Shown: positions 1 to 10,530, counted from the first letter of the stretch. The stretch is DNA of 64,000 bases from Polytrichum commune (GCA_950295325.1 OX485806.1:7814001-7878000); one strand, 5' to 3'. Translations and numbers: made by a program. Notes: a model not told the origin generated them from the sequence alone.

Positions 1-1
1 C

Positions 2-2388
2 CAGCACCAGAATAAACGCAAGCGCAGCCGCAGTCATTATCGTCACCCCGTTCATCCTGATGGGCTTGGAGAGAGAGAAACCAGTAATGGGTCATTTACT
101 GGGAGAGAAAAGACGTTATCTTTATCTAGAATGGACCACAGCCCCCTGCAGCGGTCAAACTTTGGAAGATCGAGTACTGGTCCACAGTTGTATAATAGAT
201 CAGGCCCTTCAAATTCCGCAGCTAAGAAGAGAAGTGCCACTCCTCTTGAAGCGCCTCCAGCACGACCTCGTATTGTGTTCAAGCAGAATTGGGGGAATGG
301 ATTGCAAGAGGCAGCTGGAGAACCTCTTGTGGGCAGAGAGAATAGGACTTTAGGAACACACAGTGGTGGCTTGCCTGGGAGCCGTGGAGGTGGTGGAGGC
401 CGTCTCCTTGAGGGTCAGCAAAAGAAGGTACCAAATTCTAATGGTGTTTCAGTAGCAGGTTATGTTCTGGTTGGCCTTTCTTGGCAAGAGACTTTCCAGC
501 ACATGTAAGATTTGTAAGCTTCACTCGTCACAATTGATGCAAAAGCAAGGCTGTGGTGTGTTTGGCTGTATGCAGTGCAAAGCTGTGCTTGGTAAACTAC
601 ATGGAGCAGTGAACAAGGATGGCAGACAAATCGCAGAATTATTTATGGAGCTACCAAAGCGGAGTGAGATGCCTGACTATTACAAGGTTATTGCCAGGCC
701 AATCAGTGCCCAGGCTATTGAGGAACGCTTGGACAGATTTGATTATCCAAGTGTTTCAGAGTTTGCAGCCGATGTTCACCTTATGATTGACAATGCAGCT
801 CGGTATCATAGTGACTCCCTGGAGGTCTGTTCATCTGCCCTTTGCAATCGCCTAAGCACCTCACATTACAGACATTGGTTTCCTTTTGAACTTAATGTGT
901 CCAGTGTGGCAGGGTTATCATTGCGGGACACTCATCTTGACCGACTTTCTATAGTTTCCTTTTTGATGTCAAGTACACCTCATTTTAATGGCAGTGACTT
1001 TGCCTCCCAGCATATGTATGTGCAGATTGTTACTTACATGAATTTTCCCACTGTTGCGTACTGTACTATTCTGTCAATAAGTACACTCTGAGGAGGTGAT
1101 GAATCAAGTTGGAAAGTTTAGCTTGTCCATGAACAACGGAGGACATATGTTTATGTCTGATAGTCCGGTGATCAAAACACGTGGTTCTGTGTGTACTTAG
1201 TGTAGTTGTGTCCGACTGAAACTACAACTTCTACTTGTCATTACAAGATGTCGTGTAGCTTGTCTTTGGATTCTCCAGCAACTGTTTGTGCAGATTTGTT
1301 GCTTTCATGAAGTTTGACACTGTTGAGCACTATCATTGTTGTACAACTTATTCTAGGAATAAGTACACTCTCAGGAGGTGATGAATTAAGTAGGAAGTTT
1401 TAGCTTGTCCATGTACAAAGGAGGAGATACTTGAATGTCTGATAGTTCAGAGATCAAAATGTGTGGTTCTGTGTGTAGTTAGGTTAGTTATGGCTGACTC
1501 AAAAAAAAACAATTATTCGTAGTTGTTATTACAAGATGTTGTGGAGCTTGTCTTTGGAAATGAGTTGTTATAACTCTTCCATGTAGTTGATGTAAGTTTT
1601 CTTGGACATTGTTGCAGGTGCAAGCTGATGCACGGAGATTGCAGGCACTATTTCAGCAACGAATGGGCCTCCATTTCCCGGAGATTAACTTCGCTTCCAC
1701 AAGAGTAAGACTTCCACATGGGTTGGAAACCCCAAAACAGCCTGCAGTTGTTATCACTGGCCCTAGGGGGTTACGGAGACCGCCGCCTCCCCCAATTGAC
1801 AGTGAGGCAACCCGCCCAATGTATAGTGAACCTCCCCATCCTCAAATCATGCCAAGGGTAGCAGCGGCAGCTGCCCAACAACAACAACAACAACTACAAC
1901 AACACATGGCATCAGCATTCCAGCATGAGGAGCCCAGTAACAAAAAAGACAACAAGAGGAGTCGGAAAACAGGGAAGGGTAAAGTGAAAGTTGTGATGTC
2001 AAATTCGAAAGCTAGAAATGCTGTTGTGAATGATAAAGCACCACCAGCGGTAGTAGTAGAAGATGCTGGACCTGCTGATGAAGGAATACTACATCCAGTC
2101 GATCTCGTGATACATAAAAAGAAACGGAAATGTCGGGAACAGACAGCAAGTAGAACACCTCAATTAGTGATTAGCAAGACAACAGGGAACCTAGCACAGT
2201 GGAGCTCGAGTGTTGGGGTTTCTTCTATGGACCATGTGCATTCAAGAAGCTCGAGACAATCTGCTGGACTTGGCAGCAAGTCATTGCAGGGTGCAGTGGC
2301 AACGTCTGTTAGTAGCCAAGTTGGTGCCGTGACCGTGTTAAAAAAGTCGAGAACTGACGGTGGAAAGCGAAGGCCAACTCATCGTTAA
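2..2388 (+). CDS. BRM: BRAHMA-type SWI/SNF chromatin-remodelling ATPase, C-terminal end (5' part outside window)
   Basis: Three coding exons are seen: 2-427, 576-824 and 1618-2388, all joined in phase 0 with GT-AG borders, giving 481 residues up to a TAA stop. The reading frame is open from the left edge, so the helicase core lies outside. Exon 2 and the start of exon 3 encode a bromodomain-like fold, beginning CKAVLGKLHGAVNKDG and running through RLDRFDYPSVSEFAADVHLM to FPEINFASTRVRL. As I recall plant BRM proteins, this is the block that ends them, including the counterpart of FPDTDFREARNAL. A basic segment (QNKRKRSRSH) precedes it. A Gln-rich run at about 1880-1905 and several Lys/Arg clusters follow it, consistent with a nuclear protein. 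Known role of the family: ATPase subunit of SWI/SNF complexes, with the bromodomain contacting chromatin. The Asn that binds acetyl-lysine is hard to place by eye. A different bromodomain SNF2 paralogue is the main alternative. Confidence 0.8.
1022..1560 (+). repeat. Two-copy tandem duplication inside a BRM intron
   Basis: Within the intron 825-1617, a segment of about 250-270 bp occurs twice, at roughly 1022-1270 and 1289-1558. Shared landmarks, in order, are GCAGATT-TGTT, AATAAGTACACTCT-AGGAGGTGATGAAT, TAGCTTGTCCATG, GTGTGGTTCTGTGTGTA and TTACAAGATGT-GTG-AGCTTGTCTTTGGA. The copies have diverged by substitutions and small indels. Neither copy has coding potential. Confidence 0.85.
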
Positions 2389-4757
2389 CTCCTCCGTTCC
2401 AGCCCCTTTCTTAAGATTAATATTTTGCCGGTACAAATTCGACTGGTGCAGTTTAGGAAAAGTTCTCTACATTTATGACCCCCCATCCTCCCCATTTGAA
2501 TCATGGAAACCCACAAATTTGGATTACGCCTTGTAAGCAATGATCTGCGGTCATGCCTTGCCTAGGTTATTGTATTTTTATGTAATTTATCCTGCTAATT
2601 TCAATGTGGTTTTGCCTGTCTGGTATCCTTGGATGTATCTGTTACCTAGTTGTGCATTCCCGTCATAATACAGAATTGAATGCTTTGGTATACTTCCTAT
2701 CTGATGTAGTATTTTCAAGTTATGTAGTGTTGTAACTTTGCATTTAATTTTTTTCATATGAGAATTGAGTAGGTATATGTCCTAGAACACAAGTTGCACT
2801 GTGTGACAGCATGCCCTTATACTTTGATTAGTACAAACCATCACTCTGAAAAGACATTACCTTGTGTAACTCCAATTTGTGATGCACTTAATCAGATGCA
2901 AAGGGCTATGCATAACAGTTTGTTGAAGGTTTAGTTAAAAACATGAATTTTTTTGTGTAGAACTCTGGAAGAGCTTCTAAATATATACAGATCCAAAGCA
3001 AACATCTACTATTCACATCTGGTAATCCATGACCTTTGTAATTTTCTCTCTTTTATTTTCAAACAGTCGGTACAAAGATGGTTCAAGGATTAAGGAAAGC
3101 TTCCGAATTGTTTAGCATCCATGGCTAATTTCTGGTCCAATTGAAATCCGGTTACCAGTATATGGAATCAACTGAAGGATAATATCCAAAATACTTATAA
3201 CTCCAGGGGCCCGGTCAATATCGAGAAGAACATGAAAATGTTCTCCTCTGCCATATGATCTTGTTTTAGCATACTCCAGCTTACGAAACATTCTCAAATA
3301 GCACAGCGCATGCTAAAGATATCACTGCTGAGAAACAGGGTTAAGGTTGATGAGTCTTAAATAATTTATTTTTCCCGACTAGCCACTTTTTTCTGGGATA
3401 CGAAACACGAGATTAGCATGAGATGGTTAGCAAATGCAAATCAAGGCCATAGCCACTTTCCTCACAATTTTCAAAGCTCACATAAATATCTCATTCATCC
3501 TCAAAGTGAAGATTCTTAAGCTCATTAAATGGTCATATAGGTCCCCAGATTCAACTTCCACATTTCTGAGTGAACTTAAATCTCTAAGTAGTTTAAATCG
3601 AGTAGTAAATCGAGTGTCTAACACTAATTGTCAAAGAATTGAAAATTAGTGTTGAGCATGGTAGGATGGTAACAACACTAAATATCATATTTTGTGTAGT
3701 ATACAGTGGGACTGGTCCACGAATGCCTACTTGGCATTTGTCACCTTCGTGATTTAGGGGTGGAATATCCTAAGCATGTTTTTTTGTTGATCCCTATGTG
3801 CAAGTGATTCCCAATTGATCTAAAGAGTTGCATGACACTCACACACAACATATCCTAAACATCTACTGTTGGAATTTTTAGTTGGACATGTGTTGGTGGG
3901 TGGAAATCCATGTGGAAGGTGTGAAGTTGTGGCACCACTACCTCAAATTACAAAGCTTCTAAAATAATCAGAAAGTAATGATTCCAAATATCAATGATAC
4001 AATTATAGACACAATCGACGCATATTGACAAACTAAAGGACTCTTGGTTGACATAACCATGGATTCCGGAATATGGTGCAATCCTCATGTTGTAAAATTA
4101 TTGAAATGGAATCATGGTTTGAGAACAAATTGGTGAAACCAGGGTTGTCAACAGTATTGGACTGATATATATATATATATTTTTTAAATTTATTTTAATT
4201 ACCATTTGACTAGTTATAATGAGTATTTCACATTTTTTGATAAGTATTAATAGGGTCTGGATATTTGACGATACCTTAAATCGTTTTTGATACCATTTGG
4301 GTTCATATACCGTGGAAGAACCTTCATATCTAGGAAAAAATCACCTCAATGTCAATATAATCTAGAATGATATCGATCCAAATAATAACTCGGGTATACA
4401 AAGATCCTCTCACCTTTACATACCCACCAAATACCAATACTTGACTAGTATTTCAATTTTGATACCCATGCAATCTCACACACACCGGACCAACACTTCT
4501 TGGAAGTTGGTTTCAACATCTCGTGAATTCAATGAGGAATGAGTGGGCCGATTGCCAATGTGGTGGGCTAATTGGTGGCGACAATGAGGATGTGCCTCGT
4601 GTCATCCTCCTGATTTGAGACAAATTAATTTGGTTTTGAAATCACATTCGGAAGCAGGCGTTGTAAAACTTCTCCTTGGGTTTCATCATCACCACAGTCA
4701 CCACCACCATCATCGTCGGCATGTTTCAATGGGAATTCCTGGGCTGAGGATGTGAAC
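2389..4757. other. Intergenic stretch, no gene
   Basis: The BRM 3' flank runs to about 2750. A repeated block (described separately) occupies 2817-3702. From 3703 to 4757 the sequence is AT-rich. It contains a short (TA)n tract near 4165 and stretches resembling parts of the phosphatase upstream region, for example an ATTCAATGAGGAA-GAGTGG motif near 4528 that recurs near 8718. I see no ORF with family resemblance. Confidence 0.6.
2817..3702 (+). repeat. Composite repeat, blocks A-B-C (copy 1)
   Basis: Block A (2817-3285) is nearly identical to 14543-15012. Block B (3295-3546) matches 18971-19222. Block C (3548-3630) matches 14430-14515. In copy 2 the order is C-A-B, with the 3.95-kb hAT element inserted between A and B. 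Copy 1 therefore gives the arrangement without the transposon, but it carries nine extra bases (AAACATTCT) at the A/B junction. The end of block C, with an imperfect palindrome AACACTAATT...AATTAGTGTT at about 3620-3653, is found again at 50630-50733. Confidence 0.85.
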
Positions 4758-4759
4758 TA

Positions 4760-5843
4760 CAGTCTAACCTCGTTAGTACGACACTCGTTAAGACGACACC
4801 CTCGATATTACGACACATTTTTGCGTGACCAAACTTCTTAGTTCAAAACTCCCTCTTTTAGACGACTATGACACTCGATGATACTACGACACTTAGAGCG
4901 TGCATTTTGTCATATTAAAGAGGGAATAAATGCTAAAATTCCTTTCATCCATGATATGTACATCTAGAATACATCCATTTTCACTTGGGAACTACTTGAG
5001 AACTTCACTTATCATTGGGAATTTAATGATAATTAGGGTTACAAGTGTAGAATGGACTTGGTTTAGGGTTAGAGGGGCCTCCTCCCTAGTATGTTGCCTC
5101 TTGTGCACTCTCTTGGATTCTTGCAATCTCCAATCTTTGTGCGCGTATATTACCTGCAACATGGAATGCCGATTTTGCCTTAGTTGATGAAAGGGAGAAG
5201 AATAGAATGCGAGAAGAATCAGATGAACTTGGTGCTCTGATTTCAAAATTGCGATTGGGTGATGATGAGATGTCTATCGAGACTTATATTCAGATGGAAG
5301 GGGAAGAGATTATTGAGCTAGAATTGACAACTGATGAGTTGGTGGATGCCGCTTTGGGAGTCAATCATGCACAAGGCTTTGATCTTAATGTTGATTTGCA
5401 TTCAGTAGATGTGGATGATGTTGCTCCACCTACAGTAAAGCTTAGTGATGCTAAACATCATGCATCATTGTTGTCTAATTTCTTATTAGACAACTCTTTA
5501 CATTTTGGTGTTAATGAAATTATTAGTTTTCAAAAGCTAGTAGGGAATTTAGAGAAGATGACAGTTGCTAACTTAGGTAGGCAACACCAGAGATCTTTGA
5601 ACTCTTATTTCAAGAGTTCTTGAGAATTTTTGTATTTGTTTGGAGTTATAAGTTATTATTTCATACACTTCCTAAATCCTAAACTCAATGTATATGGTTT
5701 GAATCTCATATTTCTTATGTTTTTGTATTCCCTCGATAGTACGACAATTTTAGGCCATTTGTCATATTAACGAGAAGAAGACACCTCGATAATACGACAT
5801 TTTTTGCGTTTCCCAAAGGTGTCATACTAAAGAGGGAGAACAG
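4760..5843 (+). mobile_element. pogo/Tigger-type element, internally deleted
   Basis: TA dinucleotides (4758-4759 and 5844-5845) flank imperfect TIRs. The left end reads CAGTCTAACCTCGTTAGTAC. The reverse complement of the right end reads CTGTTCTCCCTCTTTAGTAT, and both continue into GACAC. CAGT-starting ends with repeated TACGACA/GACGACA motifs and a TA target are typical of pogo/Tigger elements. At 1084 bp it is too short for a full transposase, and only a C-terminal piece is left (next entry). Confidence 0.75.
5207..5623 (+). pseudogene. C-terminal remnant of a Tigger/pogo transposase
   Basis: This 138-residue open frame lies inside the TA-flanked element 4760-5843. It is acidic at first (EGEEIIELELTTDELVDAAL) and ends with QRSLNSYFKSS. 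Plant Tigger-like (CENP-B/DDE superfamily) transposases often end in an acidic tail followed by a basic Q-x-x-L-x-S-F-F-type peptide, which is the basis for the call. The HTH/CENP-B DNA-binding part and the DDE catalytic core are absent, so the product could not transpose by itself. The ATG at 5207 may just be an internal Met of the old protein. The identification rests on weak tail similarity plus the TIR context. Confidence 0.5.
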
Positions 5844-5930
5844 TATACAATAATGCTTCTATTTCCAAATATAGGATAGTATTCCATATAACTGTCCACA
5901 TCACATCCAAGTCACGGAAGGAAACCACTC

Positions 5931-6163
5931 CAGTGATGGGGGAGGTTTTTGGGCATCACCAATCGGTTGAGATCCTCGTGTTTGCAAGTCCAACCGGATA
6001 CATGTTGACATCCTTCGGGTTTCCTATATTAAATTGGAGAATATTCTCTAAATTCCTCTAAAACGTTCAGTAATTTTCCTGCAGTCTTGAAGAACTTCAA
6101 CCGGTTATTTCTCAAACTCAAACGGTTCATCTGTAACTAACTGCCGGTTCTCCCCGATCATAG
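5931..6163. mobile_element. Non-autonomous hAT MITE (233 bp)
   Basis: Flanked by an imperfect 8-bp duplication, AACCACTC (5923-5930) and AACCATTG (6164-6171). The left end starts CAGTGATGGGGGAGG. The right end, reverse-complemented, starts CTATGATCGGGGAGAACCGG, which resembles the left terminus of the large hAT element at 15018. The interior segment GAGATCCTCGTGTTTGCAAG also resembles the repeated GAGATCCTAGTGTTTGCGAA segment of that element. It is probably a deletion derivative of the same hAT family. Confidence 0.7.
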
Positions 6164-6171
6164 AACCATTG

Positions 6172-6758
6172 CTCGTTGCCTGAATCAAGCTGCTCATAAT
6201 CAATGCAAGCATATCCCCAGGAGATGCCATGCATTCAAAACCGCCTTCAAGTAAGTAGATAGATCGTATCGCTGGAAGCAAGAGTGAACGAAGAGTATAT
6301 TATTGATGCGTGCAGGGCATAGTTAGGGATGTTCTCATTAGGACTTGAGATAAACTCCTGTAACTTTGAAAACAAACTTCTAAATTGCATCTACACTAAT
6401 CGCATGTGCAATTAGGTTGCCGTGGCGAATAGGTTGACTCTCTACCCACGCGAACTTACTTTGGGACAAAATCAGATTTCAAATACTTATGACTTTGTTT
6501 ATTCATTCATACAACAACCACAATAAAATAGTTACTCATATATTTTGTTATTGTGTAAAAAAACAAAAGAATGGTGAATGTCAATAGCGTAGTGTGGGGC
6601 AGCCTAATTGCGATTTTGTTTTTGTTACATGTTTTAATGATCATGCGATGGGTGAATATAAAATATAATCTACCTCTTTTCCGAATCTAGTTGGATGTAT
6701 TTCCATTAAATGTTTGAATCAACTCCAAGTCAAGAGAACATTAAACTGAGAAGCATAG
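6172..6758. repeat. Partial copy of the phosphatase upstream region
   Basis: The segment at about 6175-6260 matches the proximal promoter of the phosphatase at about 10455-10530. Shared pieces in order are CCTGAA, GCAAGCATATCCC, GAGATGC and CCTTCAAGTA. After this no gene-body similarity follows, and the rest up to 6758 is featureless AT-rich DNA. Confidence 0.55.
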
Positions 6759-6760
6759 TA

Positions 6761-6924
6761 CAGTCAACCCTCTATATTATGACACAATTATATGACACCT
6801 TGCCTATAAGATGCATTGCCCATCAACCAAGCTTTCTAGTGTAAATTTATTTGCATACTACAACGACAATGCTCATAATATGACATTTTAGGCCCAATTT
6901 GTGATATAATAGAGGTGCTTACTG
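6761..6924. mobile_element. pogo-type MITE (164 bp)
   Basis: The left end, CAGTCAACCCTCTATATTAT, follows a TA. The right end, reverse-complemented, reads CAGTAAGCACCTCTATTATA. Both then run into GACAC or TCAC. These ends match the TIR style of the element at 4760-5843. The right flanking dinucleotide is TG instead of TA, so the duplication is no longer perfect. Confidence 0.65.
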
Positions 6925-7149
6925 TGGATAAATGATGCAGTCCACATGTATTCAAGGTTTAAACGTGATTAGTACTTTTTGAACATGCACGGAAACCCTG
7001 GGGAACATTGTAAGCATTGTGGAACATTGAGAGAATGTTACGGGAACATTGTGAGCAAAATTCTTCAATGCAAATGTTCTTTCATACTTACGTATCTTCA
7101 TGACGTACACAAAAATGACAATTTCCATTGAAATAGGCCACGGCTTCCT

Positions 7150-7281
7150 TGAAAAACCTCAATAGTACTACATTTGAGGCCAAAATGTCATATTACCAAG
7201 AATACAACATTCGGTTAATATGACACTTCCTTGTGTGACCAAACTCGTTTTAACCAAGAGGTAGAACACTATCACCTAACT
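7150..7281. repeat. pogo-element fragment
   Basis: This stretch repeats the subterminal pattern of the 4760-5843 element: CCTCAATAGTACTACA, GGCCAAAATGTCATATTA, AATATGACACTTCCTTGTGTGACCAAAC and AGAGGTAGAACA. No clean TA-flanked pair of ends was found. A further end-like motif, GTATTAAAGAGGTTACAGTG followed by TA, lies at about 7928-7950 and may belong to the same disrupted element. Confidence 0.5.
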
Positions 7282-8344
7282 GCCATTTAGATCCACCTTC
7301 AAGTTAAATTAAACGATGCAGGGCCTACAACACTCATGTGTTAATCATCAGTGTAACCTAGCATACACCTCAAAATAGGGTAAGTGACACTATTATGCAT
7401 GTGACACTAAATACCACATGGTGTAATCACATCCAAGTCACAAAAACCACTAGCTGATCGCCTGAAACCATCTGACTAGAAGCAAGCAAGTATATATATA
7501 TATCCACCGAGTGAGATCCATCAAAATTCAGAAGGACTCTTGATCGATTGACCGATCCATGGGAGGGATTATCCTCCTGCTGTTTTGAATCCTATATTGA
7601 AATGGATAACATGTTTGGAAAACACATTCAAGTTCACCCTACCCTCCGTAATGTCACTCCCTTCGCTTATACCCTGAACCTAGGGAACGGAGGTCACATT
7701 TCCCTCCCATATATCATAGTTTTGACATCAAGTGATCCACCAAAGAATTATTCACCACCACAAGCTCGCACATATCACGTTGTCACCATTGTCATTCATT
7801 ATTGCAATGTTGACTTTGTGTTACTTTGTAATGCCACGAGCTACACTAATTCTTTATTATCACACATCAATGTTAACAACTTATAGACCTCCTTAATATC
7901 ATGTGCACTTTGGTGGTCACAAGCATGGTATTAAAGAGGTTACAGTGTATCTTATAACATTGTTCCTTGGTTTCACCATGATGTTGTTCATCATCATCAT
8001 CATCAGATTAGCATCAGCATGTTTCATTAAGGAATTATTGGGGCCAAGAATATGAACTATACTTGGCTTTGATTCTTTCCAAATACAACCTAGTATGTGT
8101 AAGTAATGTCGGAGTCAAATCTAACTCATGGCAATATTTTCCTTTCACGAAAACCACCTAATCAGAAGCCTTAATCCGGCCGAGCACCATTCGATGCATA
8201 TTGACATCATAGGGACTTAAAATGGTATCTTGGTTTGAATATTACTTTTTTGTGTTTGGAAACAAATTCATCAAACTGCACGTTGTATCAACATTGCGCC
8301 TTACTTATTTTAAGTTCACCATAATCATCACCATCTACACGTGG
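7282..8344. other. Intergenic, with degraded copies of the phosphatase upstream region
   Basis: Segments at about 7298-7345 (CACCTTCAAGTTAAATTAAACGATGCAGGG context) and 7455-7530 (GCCTGAAACCAT, AGAAGCAAGCAAGTATAT) resemble the phosphatase promoter. The segment at 7958-8215 resembles 4690-4760 and 8700-8760. A 112-codon open frame at 7548-7886 sits just after one promoter-like copy. It shows no similarity to the phosphatase or to any family I know, so I do not call it a gene. Confidence 0.5.
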
Positions 8345-8690
8345 ATTTATTTATTTATTTAATATTTTGAGATAAAAGGCCAAAATAGCAACACCAAACG
8401 CATTAAGAACAAAGGAAGATGCGCCCACCTTGAGGGGAGGAGGGGGCCCTCAGATGCGCCACACCATCATGTAAAAAGTAACAAAGAACCAAGTAACAAG
8501 AACCCCACCAAGAATGACTTGCCAAGCCACCCAACCTAGGCCAACCCCATCCCACCAAGTGACCAAAAAGCCTACCTACATACTACATATGTTGTCGATT
8601 CCAATCCCAAGTGATTTTCAATGTATCCCATCTACAAAGAACATACATTCCTAGCACCCCAAGTTTCACGGAAGCCTTTGAGGGCTTCGA
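8345..8690 (-). mobile_element. Possible LINE 3' fragment (minus strand)
   Basis: Read on the minus strand, the segment ends with TTTTGGCCTTTTATCTC, then AAAATATT and a run of TAAA/AATA units (8345-8370). This looks like the simple-repeat tail of a 5'-truncated LINE. It also interrupts the stretch that is otherwise comparable to 7958-8215. No reverse transcriptase coding sequence is visible and no target-site duplication was confirmed, so the identification is tentative. Confidence 0.35.
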
Positions 8691-8844
8691 CCGAGTAGAT
8701 GCTAATCTCAATGTGGATTCAATGAGGAACTAGTGGCTGGGCCGAGAATATGAATTACACCTGTAACTTGGCTTAGTTTCCCACAGCAGGATCATGCATT
8801 CCGAATTACTGCCCGAGTCAAATTGAAGTCACGCAATCAATCAG

Positions 8845-10443
8845 GGCGGACATTAAGTTCCCCCATATGAACTATGTGGCGTGTTAGATCCGGGTGGGGG
8901 CAACCTCCAGTGAAATTTCTGAACCCGACCGAAAACTGCCGCCCGCCCCGTCCAACTTCGAAAAAAATATTGCCCTTGCATTCTTGAAGGCCGCTTGACT
9001 ACAAATCCCATATTGAGTGCACTTCACTTTCAAGGTCTAAAATCCAATATATATGTGCACTTCCAAGTAGTAAATAAGCAATTCATTGGGATTTCATTCC
9101 GAAAGTGAAACCATCAATGAAGCATGTAATTAACTTGGAGATCAAATAAAATTATAAATTCCTTGAGGTTATAATTTTTATGACTTACCATTTGAAATTG
9201 TCATTGTCATTCTAAAATGACACTTAAATTTAGTGTGTTTATTTAGTATGTATATTTTATAATATTTTAGTAATGCCATCTACTTTCACAAGTATTCATA
9301 CACATTCAAACCAATTAAGTGTGATTTAATGTAATTAAGTCTAATTAATTCTGATTAATCCTAATTAAGCCCAAATAAATGAGAAAGTATGCTTACCAAA
9401 TTAAGTAAAAATAATTAATTATAAAATGTAGTTACTGGAATTAAATCTAATTAATTCCAGTAATGAAATGAACGAATGAATTAATTCCAGTAATTAATTA
9501 ATTAATTAATTGTGTATGAATACTTGTGAAAGTAGATGGCATTACTAAAATATTTTAAAACATACATACTAAATCAACACACTAAATTTAAGTGCCATTT
9601 TAGAATGACAGAGACAATTTCAAATGGTAAGTCATAAAATTATAACCTCCAAGTTAATTACGTGATTCATTTATGGTTTCACTTCCGGAATGAAATCCCA
9701 ATGAATTACTTATTTACTAATTGGCACATATATATTGGATTTTAAACCTTGAAAGTGAAGTGCACCCAATATGGGATTTGTAATCAAGCGGCCTTTAAGA
9801 ATGCAAAGGCAATATTTTTTTCGAAGTTGGACGGGACATGCAGCAGTTTTCGGTCGGGTTTAGAAATTTCACTGGGGGTTGCCCCGCCCGCCGCCCAGAT
9901 CTGACACGCCCCATAATTCGTATGGGGGAACTTAGGGCCACTTCACACACGAGACTGAGAGCCCGTGACCATTACACTTCAAGCACTCTCATTGGTGGAA
10001 AAGGCGGAGCCGGTCCAAGTTCGCTTCACACTACGCTTGAGGGACCAACGGAGTATGTGAATGCAAGATGGATGTAAAGTCTACATGGATTCCTACATGG
10101 CATCACATGGATCATGTTTCATGGTCACTTGGACTATTTTCTAAAACCACCTCTTGGAGGTAGGCTTACCACAAACCGGGAGACCATGGCACTCCGAATG
10201 CTCACAACCGTTGGTTTATTCTATCTTATCATGTGTGAGGATCTGCATGAATAAAAATTCATTGAAATAGCATTTGGTTGAGGGCCCAGTAACATACGGC
10301 TTCACACTACACTGAGGGTCCGCGACCACACTACATGATTTTGAAGGTGTCTTGGGATGGCCTTTGGACACTTTCTTTTGGGCTCTCACAATTTCATGGT
10401 CATGGCTCTTGGCTCGTGTGTGAAGCGGCCTTTAATGTCCGCC
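8845..10443. mobile_element. Mutator-like foldback element with 9-bp TSD, interrupted by a MITE
   Basis: Perfect 9-bp duplications ATCAATCAG lie at 8836-8844 and 10444-10452. The left end reads GGCGGACATTAAGTTCCCCC. The right end is the same sequence inverted, but it is split by a PIF-type MITE (9935-10431) inserted at its internal TTA. Taking out the MITE and one TTA restores a TIR that matches the left end for 23 of 25 bases. The two arms (about 8845-9320 and 9500-9934) are inverted copies at roughly 85-90% identity by eye, separated by an AT-rich loop rich in AATTAATT. No transposase is present. A 9-bp TSD and long TIRs are the signature of Mutator-like elements. Confidence 0.85.
9935..10431. 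mobile_element. PIF/Harbinger-type MITE (497 bp), nested
   Basis: TTA lies on both sides (9932-9934 and 10432-10434). The left end reads GGGCCACTTCACACACGAG. The right end, reverse-complemented, reads AGGCCGCTTCACACACGAG. A second copy of the whole element in opposite orientation is at 51488-51986. A TTA target and GGSCC-type termini fit Tourist/PIF-Harbinger MITEs. There is no coding sequence. Confidence 0.85.
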
Positions 10444-10524
10444 ATCAATCAGCCGCTCTCCACCTGAAACCACGTGATCAGAAGCAAGCATATCCCTTGC
10501 GTGAGATGCGGATCCTCCTTCAAG

Positions 10525-10530
10525 TATAAA
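10525..10530 (+). promoter_or_regulatory. TATA box candidate for the phosphatase gene
   Basis: TATAAA lies 106 bp before the ATG at 10636, at a plausible distance for a short 5' UTR. It is 73 bp downstream of the foldback element's right TSD. In the promoter-like copy near 7310 the corresponding site reads GTTAAATT, so the TATA core is lost there. Confidence 0.5.

Noticed and set aside
6480-6700. Possible RNA gene in the AT-rich stretch
   Set aside because: No cloverleaf, box motifs or conserved RNA sequence could be recognised by eye. A tRNAscan or Infernal search would be needed.
7548-7886. Open frame of 112 codons after a phosphatase-promoter-like segment
   Set aside because: No similarity to the phosphatase or to any known family, no splice structure, AT-rich composition and no signal peptide. 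A chance frame is the simplest explanation.
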